A stretch of DNA of 64,000 nucleotides from CAVVNN01 sp963838035 (lineage in GTDB: Bacteria > Actinomycetota > Thermoleophilia > Solirubrobacterales > 70-9), in the NCBI GenBank assembly GCA_963838035.1, contig CAWIPM010000008.1, positions 1 through 64,000 of the forward strand, in the 5' to 3' direction. Position numbers and translations under genes: made by a program. The notes beneath the pieces were generated by a model, which ran no database searches, was not told the origin of the DNA, and saw nothing but the letters and a program-made list of their open reading frames with translations. Of the stretch, positions 16,319-24,247 are shown piece after piece. Positions within the stretch are counted from its first letter, which is position 1. Every line of letters begins with the position of its first letter.

Positions 16319-17545
16319 ATGAGAAAGGCTGTGTTCAAGAAACGGCGGCTCCGGGTCGGGGTTCCGGTGGCCGTGGCGGCGCTCGCCGCACTCAGTGGGA
16401 CCGTGCTCGCATCAACGGGCGCGTTCTCATCGAGCCACAACCCTTGGCCCTACGCCCCGTCGGGCCACTCGCCGGTGCTGGCCACGGTCGGCGACATCGC
16501 CTGCCAGCCCGGGGGCCCGATCGAGGCCGAGAAGCAGAAGGACGTCTGCGACAAGACCGGCGCCGGCTACACCACGCGCCTACAGGCGCAGGCGGCGACC
16601 GCGGATGAGATCGAGAACATGAAGCCGGACCTGGTGGCGATCCTCGGCGACGAGCAGTACGAGGTCGGCCGCTACGAAGACTTCATGGGCTCCTTCGACA
16701 AGACCTACGGCGCCTTCAAGTTCCTCCAGCGACCGGCGCCCGGCAACCACGAGTTCTACTCCGAGCACGGCGAGACCGGCGTGCACGGCGACGGCTATTT
16801 CGACTACTACAACGGCTACCAGCACAACCCGACCGATGGCAGCACGGTGACCGACACCTTCACCGTGCAGGAAGGCCCGGAAGCCGGCAGCGCCACCTTC
16901 ACCCAGCCCAGGCCCCGCCAGGACGGGCAGGGCGGTCACGTCGGGGCAAACGGAGACGGCTGGTACTCCTATGACCTCGGCTCCTGGCACATCATCTCGC
17001 TGAACGTGGAGTGCGCGGTGCAGCCGGGTGGCTGCGACCCGAGCGGCTCCTGGTTCGCCGGGGAGACGCACTGGCTGGACCAGGATCTCGCCGCGGACCA
17101 CGCCGCCTGCACGCTCGCCTACTGGCACCAGCCGACGTTCAGCGTCGCCGGCGAAGAAGCCGATGAAGAGGGTCAGGCCGCCGAGGCCTGGTGGCGGCTG
17201 CTCCAAAGGCACGGCGCCGACCTGGTGCTGAACGGCCACGACCACACCTACGCGCGCTACGCGCCGATGGACGCAAACGGGAAAGCCGACCCCAGGCACG
17301 GCATCCGCGAGTTCATCGTCGGCACCGGCGGCGAGTCGCTCGATCCGCCCATCACCAACGCCAACACGCCAAATCTCCAGGCCGCCACCGGCGACTACTA
17401 CGGGGCGATGGCGCTCAGGCTCGACCCCAACGGCTACCACTGGGACTACGAGTCGGCGATGAAGAGCCCCGACGCCCCCAGCGGCCTTCCGGCCACCTAC
17501 AGCGACACCGGCAGCGCCCGCTGCCATGGGCCCGCAGCGCACTGA
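16319..17545 (+). CDS. Secreted calcineurin-like metallophosphoesterase
   Basis: A 408-residue exported enzyme. Residues 1-38 are a signal peptide (KKRRLRVGVPVAVAALAALSGTVLA). The five metallophosphoesterase motifs are present in order: TVGDIACQPGG, LGDEQYEVG, APGNHEFYSEHG, YWHQPTF and NGHDHTYARYAP. These supply the two-metal site for phosphate ester hydrolysis, outside the membrane. The start follows GAGGGGGA at good spacing. It stands alone, with the upstream gene divergent and the downstream LysR convergent. The substrate (phosphate scavenging or nucleotides) is undetermined. Confidence 0.9.
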   Translation: MRKAVFKKRRLRVGVPVAVAALAALSGTVLASTGAFSSSHNPWPYAPSGHSPVLATVGDIACQPGGPIEAEKQKDVCDKTGAGYTTRLQAQAATADEIENMKPDLVAILGDEQYEVGRYEDFMGSFDKTYGAFKFLQRPAPGNHEFYSEHGETGVHGDGYFDYYNGYQHNPTDGSTVTDTFTVQEGPEAGSATFTQPRPRQDGQGGHVGANGDGWYSYDLGSWHIISLNVECAVQPGGCDPSGSWFAGETHWLDQDLAADHAACTLAYWHQPTFSVAGEEADEEGQAAEAWWRLLQRHGADLVLNGHDHTYARYAPMDANGKADPRHGIREFIVGTGGESLDPPITNANTPNLQAATGDYYGAMALRLDPNGYHWDYESAMKSPDAPSGLPATYSDTGSARCHGPAAH

Positions 17546-17619
17546 GCATGAAGCGCCGCGACCGGCGGGAGGTGGGGAGGGCAGACACGCTCGCCCCACC
17601 TCCGCCGGCCCCTACGGCA

Positions 17620-18561
17620 TCAGCCGCCAGCCGCCGCCCCGCGGCTGATGCCATCGGTGGCAAGCAGGTGGTGCGCCAGCGCCCGGGCCGGGGCGGAGAG
17701 GCTCTCCTCGCCGCTGTGGACCACGACAAACAGGCGGTCGAGGCACAGCCCGGCCACCCGCCGCACCACCAGCCCTTCGCCCCGGGGCGGTGCCAGCGCC
17801 AGCGATGAGAGAAGGGCGGGCGCGTTCTCGGAGACCGCTGCCGTGATCGCCGCCGCGGTGCTGCCGATCTCCGCCAGGGGCGGCGCCAGGGACATGCCCA
17901 GCGGCTCGAGCGCGTCGCTGACGACGCGGCGGCTGTTGGCGCCGGGGTCGCGCATGATCAACCGGGTCGCCATCAGCTCGGCGGGGTCGATCTCCTCGTG
18001 CACGGCCCAGGGATGGGCCTCGGGCACGACGACGACGATCTCGTCCTCACAGAACGGCGATTCGACCAGGCCCGTCGCCTGCGCGCCGGCTCCGTCGGCG
18101 GCGACGACCCCCAGCTCGGCCCTGCCCTCGAGCACCAGGGTCCGCGCCGCGCGCGAGTTGGCGATCGAGAGCTCGACCGAGAGATGGCGCTCGTGGCGAC
18201 TCTCCAACTCGACCAGCATCGGCGGCAGCACCCACTCTGCGATGGTCGGGCTCGCCGCCACCCGGACCGGGTCCTCGCTGGCTTCGAGCCCGGCCATCAG
18301 CGCCTCGACTGCCTCCGCCTCCGCCAGCAAGCGGCCCGCAGCCTCGTAGAGCTGCCGACCTGCCTGTGTCGGCACGACCCCCCGGGTCGAGCGCTCGAGG
18401 AGGCTGGAGCCACTCAGCGCCTCCAGCGCCTGCAGCCGCTTGGAGAGCGCCGGCTGGCTGACCCGCAGCAGTCGCGCCGCTTTGCCGATGCTGCCGAGGT
18501 CGACCGCCGCGCAGAACGCCCGCAACTCGACCAGCTCGGGCGTGCGAACGAGCTTGCTCAT
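17620..18561 (-). CDS. LysR-family transcriptional regulator
   Basis: 313 residues. The N-terminal helix-turn-helix is clear: LRAFCAAVDLGSIGKAARLL followed by SQPALSKRLQALEALSGSSL. A linker helix and a two-lobed effector domain follow (residues 90-300; VRVAASPTIAEWVLPPMLVE marks its start). LysR proteins often control a divergent neighbour. Here upstream is the cupredoxin gene on the same strand, 70 bases away, so no obvious divergent target exists. The effector is unknown. Confidence 0.9.
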   Translation of the reverse strand: MSKLVRTPELVELRAFCAAVDLGSIGKAARLLRVSQPALSKRLQALEALSGSSLLERSTRGVVPTQAGRQLYEAAGRLLAEAEAVEALMAGLEASEDPVRVAASPTIAEWVLPPMLVELESRHERHLSVELSIANSRAARTLVLEGRAELGVVAADGAGAQATGLVESPFCEDEIVVVVPEAHPWAVHEEIDPAELMATRLIMRDPGANSRRVVSDALEPLGMSLAPPLAEIGSTAAAITAAVSENAPALLSSLALAPPRGEGLVVRRVAGLCLDRLFVVVHSGEESLSAPARALAHHLLATDGISRGAAAGG

Positions 18562-18631
18562 CGACCCCCATTGTGAACGCGCGACCGGCCGCCGAGGCGA
18601 CCGGTCGCGCTGGAGGGGCCTTACCGGCCGA

Positions 18632-19108
18632 TCATGTGACGGTGACGTGCCCTCTCATGAACCCGTAGTGGTTCATCGCCCACGGGTCGCAGGGGAGCGA
18701 GCAGTACCACTCGTAGCTGCCCGCCTTCTGGGGCGCCTGGAAGGTGAACGTGACCTCGCCCGGCTTGTCCTCGGACCCGCCCGGGATCGTCGCGTTCGTG
18801 CCCAGCTCCGGAGAGGTGAAGCTGTGGGGCATGTCGTCGTAGTTGTAGACGGTCACCTTCACCGTGGCCCCGGCCTTGACCGAGAAGTCGGCGGGCAAGA
18901 AGGCATCGTGCCAGTTGCCATCAGACCCCATCCTTCCCTTCTCCTCGTCGGACTTGACCACGAGCTTCACGCTTTCGCCGTTCGGAGCCGCGGCGACCGT
19001 GCCGCTGCCGCTCATCGCTCCGCCGCTCATCGCCATCGTCGCGGCGGTGGCGGTCTGTTCGCCACCGGTGTTGTCCAGCTTGAACGCGACCGCCAGCAGC
19101 GAGGCCAT
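18632..19108 (-). CDS. Membrane-anchored CuA-like cupredoxin, anchor probably frameshifted
   Basis: The 158-residue frame carries a cupredoxin fold: VKAGATVKVTVYNYDDMPHS (upstream His ligand) and the metal loop WYCSLPCDPWAMNHYGFMRG. Two Cys three apart, then His and Met, recall the CuA centre of cytochrome oxidase subunit II, but the His is six residues after the second Cys instead of three. The hydrophobic start (ASLLAVAFKL) is short. Upstream, ATG 19188 with a strong AAAGGAGG site opens a frame reading GFTQLAAVVAVS, which would complete a normal membrane anchor if two bases at 19109-19110 were absent. The protein should sit outside the membrane and carry electrons or copper. Confidence 0.8.
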   Translation of the reverse strand: MASLLAVAFKLDNTGGEQTATAATMAMSGGAMSGSGTVAAAPNGESVKLVVKSDEEKGRMGSDGNWHDAFLPADFSVKAGATVKVTVYNYDDMPHSFTSPELGTNATIPGGSEDKPGEVTFTFQAPQKAGSYEWYCSLPCDPWAMNHYGFMRGHVTVT

Positions 19109-19188
19109 CGAGAGACGGCCACCACTGCAGCCAGCTGCGTGAAACCTCGGTCCTGCCTCCTGTCTTTCTCGCTCTGTGATCCCGGCAT

Positions 19189-19641
19189 GGCTTCCTCCTT
19201 TGGTTGCCAGACCAGAATCGAGCTTCGGCGCCCCGTCCGGTAGACCCCAACCGGTTCAGGGGGCGATAACCGTCGGTTATGGAGCTCGTTTTCCCCGGAT
19301 TTTGCGGAAACGGATCGCGGTGGCCCCTGGCGTTTCGTGGCGGGGGGCGCTAGGTTCGCTCCTGCGACTGGGAGAGAGAGGCCCCGCAGAAGCCCAGCGG
19401 GACACCATCTCGAAGGTGGCGCAACGAGCTTCTAAGCGCGAAGGCTACGCGCACGGCAGGCGAGGAGCGTCACCCCCGGTCGCTTTTTCGTGCCGTCCGG
19501 CGGCGCGCCTAACGTTCCCCGCGGCCGTGGAGCACCTGCCCTTCCGGCCACGCGTACCGGGGCGCACCCCCGGGAGCAGGTGTCGCTGGTGGACCCGGAA
19601 AGGCGCCGCGACTAGCCCGCCGGCTCCCTTTCAAAAGAGGA
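19189..19641. other. 453-base intergenic region
   Basis: No gene is credible here; a long plus-strand frame through it is an arginine-rich shadow that also runs antisense into the decarboxylase gene. It contains the upstream region of the cupredoxin gene, including the palindrome at 19266-19280, and the downstream end of the decarboxylase gene. Confidence 0.5.
19266..19280. promoter_or_regulatory. 15-base palindrome upstream of cupredoxin gene
   Basis: ATAACCG-T-CGGTTAT is a perfect 7+1+7 palindrome, about 78 bases upstream of the probable cupredoxin start at 19188. Size and position fit a dimeric repressor or activator site. Confidence 0.55.
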
Positions 19642-21021
19642 TCAGTACCCGGTGCCGGTCTTCACCTGCTTGCGCTCGGACTCGTGGGCGCCGCCCTTCT
19701 TCTCCAGCGTCGCGCAGGCTGTGGCGATGTCGCCGGAAAGGCGGTCGACCTGCTCGCGACTCAGCGTCTCCTTGGCCAGCGCTCGCATCACCTTCACCTC
19801 CTGGGCGTTGGGAGGCATGGTGTAGGCGGGGACCATCCAGCCGCGCTCTGCGGAGAGCTGCCAGGCGACGTCGAACTCGTCGTAGTTCTTGCCGGGGACC
19901 AGCTTGAAGGCGACGAGCGGAAGCTGCTCCTCCTCGGCCCCGATCAGCTCGAAGTCGCCACCGGCCTCGAGCTTGCCGGCCAGGGCGCGGGCGTTCTCCT
20001 CCATCGCCTTCATCACGTAGGTGTAGCCCTCGCGCCCGTAGCGGACGAAGTTGTAGTACTGGGCGAGGACCATCGCCGCGCCGGTCGAGAAGTTGAGTGT
20101 GAAGGTGGCGTCGGTCTTGCCGAGGTAGTTCTCGTAGAAGACCAGGTCCTCGGCGAGGTCCGAGCTCTCGCGAAAGACCAGCCAACCGATCCCCGGGTAG
20201 ACGAGCCCGAACTTGTGCCCGGAGACGTTGATCGAGCGCACCTGCTCGAGGCGGAAGTCCCACTCCGACTCTGGGTAGAGGAAGGGCCAGACGAAGCCGC
20301 CGCTGGCCGCGTCGATATGAAGTGGGACGTCGAGGCCCCTGTCTCCCTTCACATCGACCAGGAGCTTGTTGATCCCGACGATGTCGTCCGAGTGGCCCGT
20401 GAAGGTCGTGCCGAGCACCGCGGCGACGCCGATCGTGTTCTCGTCGAGGTGGGGCTGCACGTCCTCGGGGCCGATCGTGTACTTGTCCTCCTGCAGCGGG
20501 ACGATCCGCGGCTCGACGTCGAAGTAGCGGCAGAACTTCTCCCAGACCACATGCACATCGCCGCCGAAGACCAGGTTCGGCCTCTCGGCCGGCTTGCCGT
20601 CGGCCTCGCGGCGCTTGCGCCACTTCCACTTCAAGGACAGCGCGCCGAGCATGATCGCCTCCGAGGATCCCTGGGTGCGGGCGCCCGTCGTCTCGCCGGG
20701 GGCGTGGAAGAGGTCGGCCAGCATCCGGATGCAGCGCTGCTCGATCTCGGCCGAGATCGGGTACTCGGCGTGGTCGATGAAGTTGCGGTAGAGGTTGGCG
20801 GCGATGATCCGCTGCGCCTCGGGCTCCATCCAGGTCGTCACGAAGGTCGCCAGGTTGCGCTGCGGGTCGCCCTCCAACGCGAGGTCCTCGCCAAGCAGGC
20901 GCATAGCGTCCACCGACCTCATACCGGTCGGGGGGAACTCGTTGTCGGGGGCATCCTCGGTGAGGAAGCGGTTTCCGAAAAGGCTGGAGGCGGCGTCGTC
21001 TCCACGGCTTGACTTGGTCAT
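19642..21021 (-). CDS. gadB: Glutamate decarboxylase
   Basis: A PLP enzyme converting glutamate to GABA and CO2 while consuming a proton, commonly used for acid resistance. 459 residues from ATG 21021, close to the 466 of E. coli GadB. Diagnostic segments: TGARTQGSSEAIMLGALSLK, PLHIDAASGGFVWPFLYPES and SINVSGHKFGLVYPGIGWL, where the Lys carries PLP. The C-terminus (KTGTGY) resembles the KTxGVC-type tails of plant and bacterial GADs. No glutamate/GABA antiporter (gadC) is adjacent. The gene is divergent from the small gene at 21144. Confidence 0.95.
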   Translation of the reverse strand: MTKSSRGDDAASSLFGNRFLTEDAPDNEFPPTGMRSVDAMRLLGEDLALEGDPQRNLATFVTTWMEPEAQRIIAANLYRNFIDHAEYPISAEIEQRCIRMLADLFHAPGETTGARTQGSSEAIMLGALSLKWKWRKRREADGKPAERPNLVFGGDVHVVWEKFCRYFDVEPRIVPLQEDKYTIGPEDVQPHLDENTIGVAAVLGTTFTGHSDDIVGINKLLVDVKGDRGLDVPLHIDAASGGFVWPFLYPESEWDFRLEQVRSINVSGHKFGLVYPGIGWLVFRESSDLAEDLVFYENYLGKTDATFTLNFSTGAAMVLAQYYNFVRYGREGYTYVMKAMEENARALAGKLEAGGDFELIGAEEEQLPLVAFKLVPGKNYDEFDVAWQLSAERGWMVPAYTMPPNAQEVKVMRALAKETLSREQVDRLSGDIATACATLEKKGGAHESERKQVKTGTGY

Positions 21022-21143
21022 TGGCCCACCAATCTGGGTCGGGGATCGGGATTCATCCAGGTCGACGCGAGTCGAGACTACGCTGCCGCGAACCATGCTG
21101 CCTCGGTAGCTCTCCGCCGCTTCGACACCAGTAGGCTGAGACC

Positions 21144-21347
21144 GTGAGCGAGGCCGAGCAGGGATTCAAGGAGGGCGATCCCGTCTGGGTCGAGGACGGG
21201 GACGGGAAGCATCACCCCGGGGTCTTCGTCGGCAACAACGAAAGCGCCGGCTGGTTCGGGGGCGGGCCGAGCGCCTACGTCGTCCACCCCGAGGCGCACC
21301 AGGCGGAGGTCGTCTCGATCTTCCGCATCACGCCTCGGGACGAGTAG
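21144..21347 (+). CDS. Small conserved-looking protein, SH3-like
   Basis: 67 residues from GTG 21144. The pattern FKEGDPVWVEDGDGKHHPGV, then GPSAYVVHPEAHQAEVVSIF, reads like a small beta-barrel (KOW/SH3-type) with alternating strands. No family name can be given. It is divergent from gadB and convergent with the next gene, 2 bases apart. Composition argues for a real gene. Confidence 0.6.
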   Translation: MSEAEQGFKEGDPVWVEDGDGKHHPGVFVGNNESAGWFGGGPSAYVVHPEAHQAEVVSIFRITPRDE

Positions 21348-21349
21348 CC

Positions 21350-21694
21350 CTACTCCAACTCCGGGATGTGACGGGCGACGTGGTCGCCGATCGTGCGCCG
21401 GACCCACTCCTGGGTGGCCGAGTCGGCCATCCGGTAGCGGCCCAGCAGCATCTTCTGGTCGGTCAGAGGGAGGCCGGCGATCTCCCAGCGCACCGCGAGG
21501 CGCTCGAACAGCAGCTCGGAGCGCCGCCGCCAGGCATCGTCCCGTGAAGCGGCGGCGCTCGCCGGGCCCTCACCAAGCTTTGCGATCGTCCCGGGGCTGA
21601 GCGTCTGGCGCAGGGTCAGCGTGTTGCCGTCGCCGTCTGTGTAGTCGACGGTCGGGGCCTTCTCCCTGGGGGGGCGCTTCTTGCGCCGGGCCAC
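21350..21694 (-). CDS. Hypothetical protein, 114 residues
   Basis: The start is placed at GTG 21694 (VARRKKRPPREKAPTVDYTD); it lies 2 bases after the preceding stop. A basic head is followed by DGNTLTLRQTLSPGTIAKLG and a helical C-terminal half (RSELLFERLAVRWEIAGLPL, MLLGRYRMADSATQEWVRRT). No family is recognised. It is the last gene of a leftward group with the ArfB-like and PCD-like genes. Confidence 0.65.
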   Translation of the reverse strand: MARRKKRPPREKAPTVDYTDGDGNTLTLRQTLSPGTIAKLGEGPASAAASRDDAWRRRSELLFERLAVRWEIAGLPLTDQKMLLGRYRMADSATQEWVRRTIGDHVARHIPELE

Positions 21695-21696
21695 CT

Positions 21697-22098
21697 TCAG
21701 TCCTCTTCCCGGGGTCGCCGGCGCGCCTGCTTGCGCTCTCCGGTCCGGCGCTTCTGCTCGAGGCGCCGTTTTCGGGCGGCGCGGGTCGGCCTGGTCGGAC
21801 GGCGCCGCCGCGGGACCGCCAGCCCTGCGGCGATCTTCTCCGCGAGGCGCTGGAGCGCCAGCTCGCGGTTGCGCGCCTGGCCGCGGGCATCCTGGGCGAC
21901 CGCGGCGATGAGTGGGCCGCCGCGCTCGATCAGCCGCGCCCGCTCGGGCTCGTCGAGCACCGCCGACGCAGCGACGTCGAAGACCGCTTCGACTCGCGAG
22001 GCGGTGACGTTGGCGTGCTGGCCACCAGGCCCGGAGGAGCGGCTGGCGCGCAGCTCGATCTCGCCCAGCGGGATCGAGAGCCGATCGTCGATTCTCAG
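21697..22098 (-). CDS. ArfB-like peptidyl-tRNA hydrolase (GGQ protein)
   Basis: ArfB-type factors release peptides from stalled ribosomes. The catalytic GGQ is in ELRASRSSGPGGQHANVTAS (about residues 16-35). The Lys/Arg-rich tail (RRRRPTRPTRAARKRRLEQK) fits the mRNA-channel-binding tail. Length is about 133 residues, as in E. coli ArfB (140). No ATG is available: the likely start is CTG 22098, overlapping the TGA of the upstream gene (CTGA), which would make it strictly coupled. The start is therefore the uncertain part; the family is firm. Confidence 0.88.
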   Translation of the reverse strand: MRIDDRLSIPLGEIELRASRSSGPGGQHANVTASRVEAVFDVAASAVLDEPERARLIERGGPLIAAVAQDARGQARNRELALQRLAEKIAAGLAVPRRRRPTRPTRAARKRRLEQKRRTGERKQARRRPREED

Positions 22099-22388
22099 CT
22101 GCTCGGCGATGAGGCCAGGGCGTCGATCTTTGCGGCAAGCTCGAAGTCGGCCGCGGTGAGCCCACCCTGGGAGTGGGTGGAGACCGTCACCCTGACCTCG
22201 CTCCAGGAGATCGCCAGGTCGGGATGGTGGTTCATCGCCTCGGCCGGCTCGACGAGCCTCTCGACGAATCCGACCGAGCCGACGAAGTCGCCGCAGTCGA
22301 AGGTCCTGGCGATCGCCTCCCCCTCGCGCGTCCAGCCCGGCAGATTCGCAAGCCTCATGTCGATCTCGACATCGTCCAAGAGCGCCAT
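22095..22388 (-). CDS. 4a-hydroxytetrahydrobiopterin dehydratase (PCD/DCoH)
   Basis: 97 residues, the usual length. The signature AMNHHPDLAISWSEVRVTVS carries the conserved His pair and Asp, followed by STHSQGGLTAADFELAAKID. PCD recycles pterin cofactors after aromatic hydroxylases; in bacteria without such enzymes its role is unclear. The start at ATG 22388 is chosen because the protein then opens MALLDDVEIDMRLANLPGW, the normal N-terminus. The ArfB-like gene overlaps its stop. It is divergent from the GST gene 37 bases away. Confidence 0.93.
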   Translation of the reverse strand: MALLDDVEIDMRLANLPGWTREGEAIARTFDCGDFVGSVGFVERLVEPAEAMNHHPDLAISWSEVRVTVSTHSQGGLTAADFELAAKIDALASSPSS

Positions 22389-22425
22389 CGCGCCTATGCT
22401 GGCACACGACGACGGAAAGGAAGCG

Positions 22426-23211
22426 ATGAGCGACTCCCTCCCCATCCTCTGGCAGATCGATGTCTCCCATTACAGCGAGAAGGCGCGCTGGGCGCTCGCC
22501 CACAAGGGCGTCGAGCACCGCCGCCGCTCCCCGGTCCCCGGAGTCCACATCCCCTTCGCCCTCTACCTCACCCACGGCGCCCACAAGACCTTTCCCGTGC
22601 TGGAGCTGCAGGGGCGGCGGATTGGCGACTCGACCGCGATCATCGCGGCCCTGGAGGAGCACTACCCCGAGCCCGCCCTCTACCCCGCCGACCCCGGGCA
22701 GCGCCGCCGCGCGCTCGCGCTGGAGGACTACTTCGACGAGGAGCTCGGCCCCAACATCCGCCTGCTCGCCTTCCATGAGCTGGGCAACGACCGTGAGCGC
22801 TTCGCCTCGCTGATGGAACGCACCGCGCCGCCGCCGCTGAACCGCTTCGGCCCCGCCGCCGCCCTGTATGCGCGCACCTACACCGGCCTGCGCTTCGGCG
22901 TCCGCAGCGCCGAAGCCGCCGAGCGCGCTCGCGCCAAGGTGCTCGCCGCCCTCGACCGCCTCGACGCCGAGCTCGCCGCCGGCGACGGCGAGTACCTGGT
23001 CGGCGGCACGTTCACCGTCGCCGACCTCACCGCCGCCTCGCTCTTCTACCCGTTGGTCGTCCCCGAGGAGGGCCCGCTGCCCGCCGACGAACCGGGCCCG
23101 CGCGGGCTGGAGAGCTTCCGCGCCCCGTTGCAGCAGCGCCCCGGCTACCTCTGGGTCGAAGAGATGTTCCGCCGCCATCGCAAGCCCATGAGGGCCGTGC
23201 CTACGGCGTGA
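22426..23211 (+). CDS. Glutathione S-transferase family protein
   Basis: 261 residues from ATG 22426. The thioredoxin-like N-terminal domain (LPILWQIDVSHYSEKARWAL, then KTFPVLELQGRRIGDSTAII) places SHYSEK where GST active sites lie, and GDSTAII is the usual cis-Pro/Asp-Ser glutathione motif. The all-helical C-terminal domain ends with YLVGGTFTVADLTAASLFYP, the N-capping box region of GSTs. Actinobacteria mostly lack glutathione, so the thiol substrate may differ. The last 11 bases overlap the end of the convergent dehydrogenase gene. Confidence 0.88.
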   Translation: MSDSLPILWQIDVSHYSEKARWALAHKGVEHRRRSPVPGVHIPFALYLTHGAHKTFPVLELQGRRIGDSTAIIAALEEHYPEPALYPADPGQRRRALALEDYFDEELGPNIRLLAFHELGNDRERFASLMERTAPPPLNRFGPAAALYARTYTGLRFGVRSAEAAERARAKVLAALDRLDAELAAGDGEYLVGGTFTVADLTAASLFYPLVVPEEGPLPADEPGPRGLESFRAPLQQRPGYLWVEEMFRRHRKPMRAVPTA

Positions 23212-24232
23212 GGACGATCTTCAGCGCTTCGCGCTGGTCGTAGAGCCTGTAGGCCTCGGACACCTCGTCGAGCTTCATGTGGTGGGTGACGAGCGGGGCG
23301 GGGTCGAGCTTGCCGGCCTCGATCAGGGCCAGCACGCGGTCGACGTGGGCGATCACGTTGGCGAGGCCGAGCCGCAGCGTCAATCCCTTCAGCCAGGCGA
23401 GCCCGATAGGCACCTCGCCGCGGCCGGCGTAGGCGCCGATCCCCGACACGGTACCGGCGTCGCGCGCCAGGCTGACCGCCATCTCCAGCGGACCTGGGTC
23501 GCCGACCGCGTCGACGACAACGTCGACGCCGCCATCGGTCGCCGCCCGCACGGCGCGCTTCGGCTCCTCCTCGGTCAGGTGCAGCGGCGTCGCGCCGAAG
23601 TCCCCCGCCATCGCCAGGCGCTCCTGGACCGTGTCGATCGCGAAGACCTGCACCGCTCCCCCCGCGAGCGCGGCCTGCACCGCACAGAGGCCGACCGGCC
23701 CGAGGCCGAGCACGGCGACGGTGTCGCCCGAGCGCATCCCCGCGTGGGCGACCGCGTGGTAGCCGGTCCCCATCACGTCGCCGGCGAACAGCGCCACCTC
23801 GGATGGCATCCCCTCGGGCACCCGGCGCAGGGTCAGGTTGGCTCGGGGGACCAGCAGCTGCTCCGCCTGGGCGCCCTGCAGGTCGCCGAGGTGGGAGCCG
23901 TGCCCGAAGGTCCTCCCCCGCCGGCAGCGGTGGTAGTCCCCGCGCAGGCAGGCGGAGCAGGTGGCGCAGGCGGTGTGGAAACAACCCAGGACCCGATCGC
24001 CGACGGCGACCCGCTCGACGTCGTCGCCGGCCGCCAGCACCGTCCCCACGAACTCGTGCCCGATCGTGAAGCCCGGCTCGACCGGCACCCGGCCGTGGTA
24101 GATGTGGAGGTCCGAGCCGCAGATCCCGCTCGCCTCGACACGCACCACCGCATCGTCAGCCGCGGCGACCTCGGGGGCTGGCTTCTCGTCGATCCGGACC
24201 TCGCCGGGCGCTTGGAATGTGACGGCGCGCAT
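23201..24232 (-). CDS. Zinc-dependent alcohol dehydrogenase (MDR family)
   Basis: 343 residues with the medium-chain dehydrogenase layout. Catalytic zinc: Cys in SGICGSDLHIYHG and GHEFVG. Structural zinc: CATCSACLRGDYHRC. Rossmann fold: GDTVAVLGLGPVGLCAVQAA. The order and spacing match threonine/sorbitol-type dehydrogenases with both zincs. Substrate unknown. The Asp in VFAIDTVQERL at the end of the second strand suggests NAD over NADP. It overlaps the GST gene by 11 bases at the 3' ends. Confidence 0.92.
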   Translation of the reverse strand: MRAVTFQAPGEVRIDEKPAPEVAAADDAVVRVEASGICGSDLHIYHGRVPVEPGFTIGHEFVGTVLAAGDDVERVAVGDRVLGCFHTACATCSACLRGDYHRCRRGRTFGHGSHLGDLQGAQAEQLLVPRANLTLRRVPEGMPSEVALFAGDVMGTGYHAVAHAGMRSGDTVAVLGLGPVGLCAVQAALAGGAVQVFAIDTVQERLAMAGDFGATPLHLTEEEPKRAVRAATDGGVDVVVDAVGDPGPLEMAVSLARDAGTVSGIGAYAGRGEVPIGLAWLKGLTLRLGLANVIAHVDRVLALIEAGKLDPAPLVTHHMKLDEVSEAYRLYDQREALKIVLTP

Positions 24233-24247
24233 CGCGCCGAACCGTAT

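Noticed and set aside
19176..19907. 243-residue plus-strand frame in the spacer before gadB
   Set aside because: Arginine/proline-rich without motifs and antisense to the 3' end of gadB.
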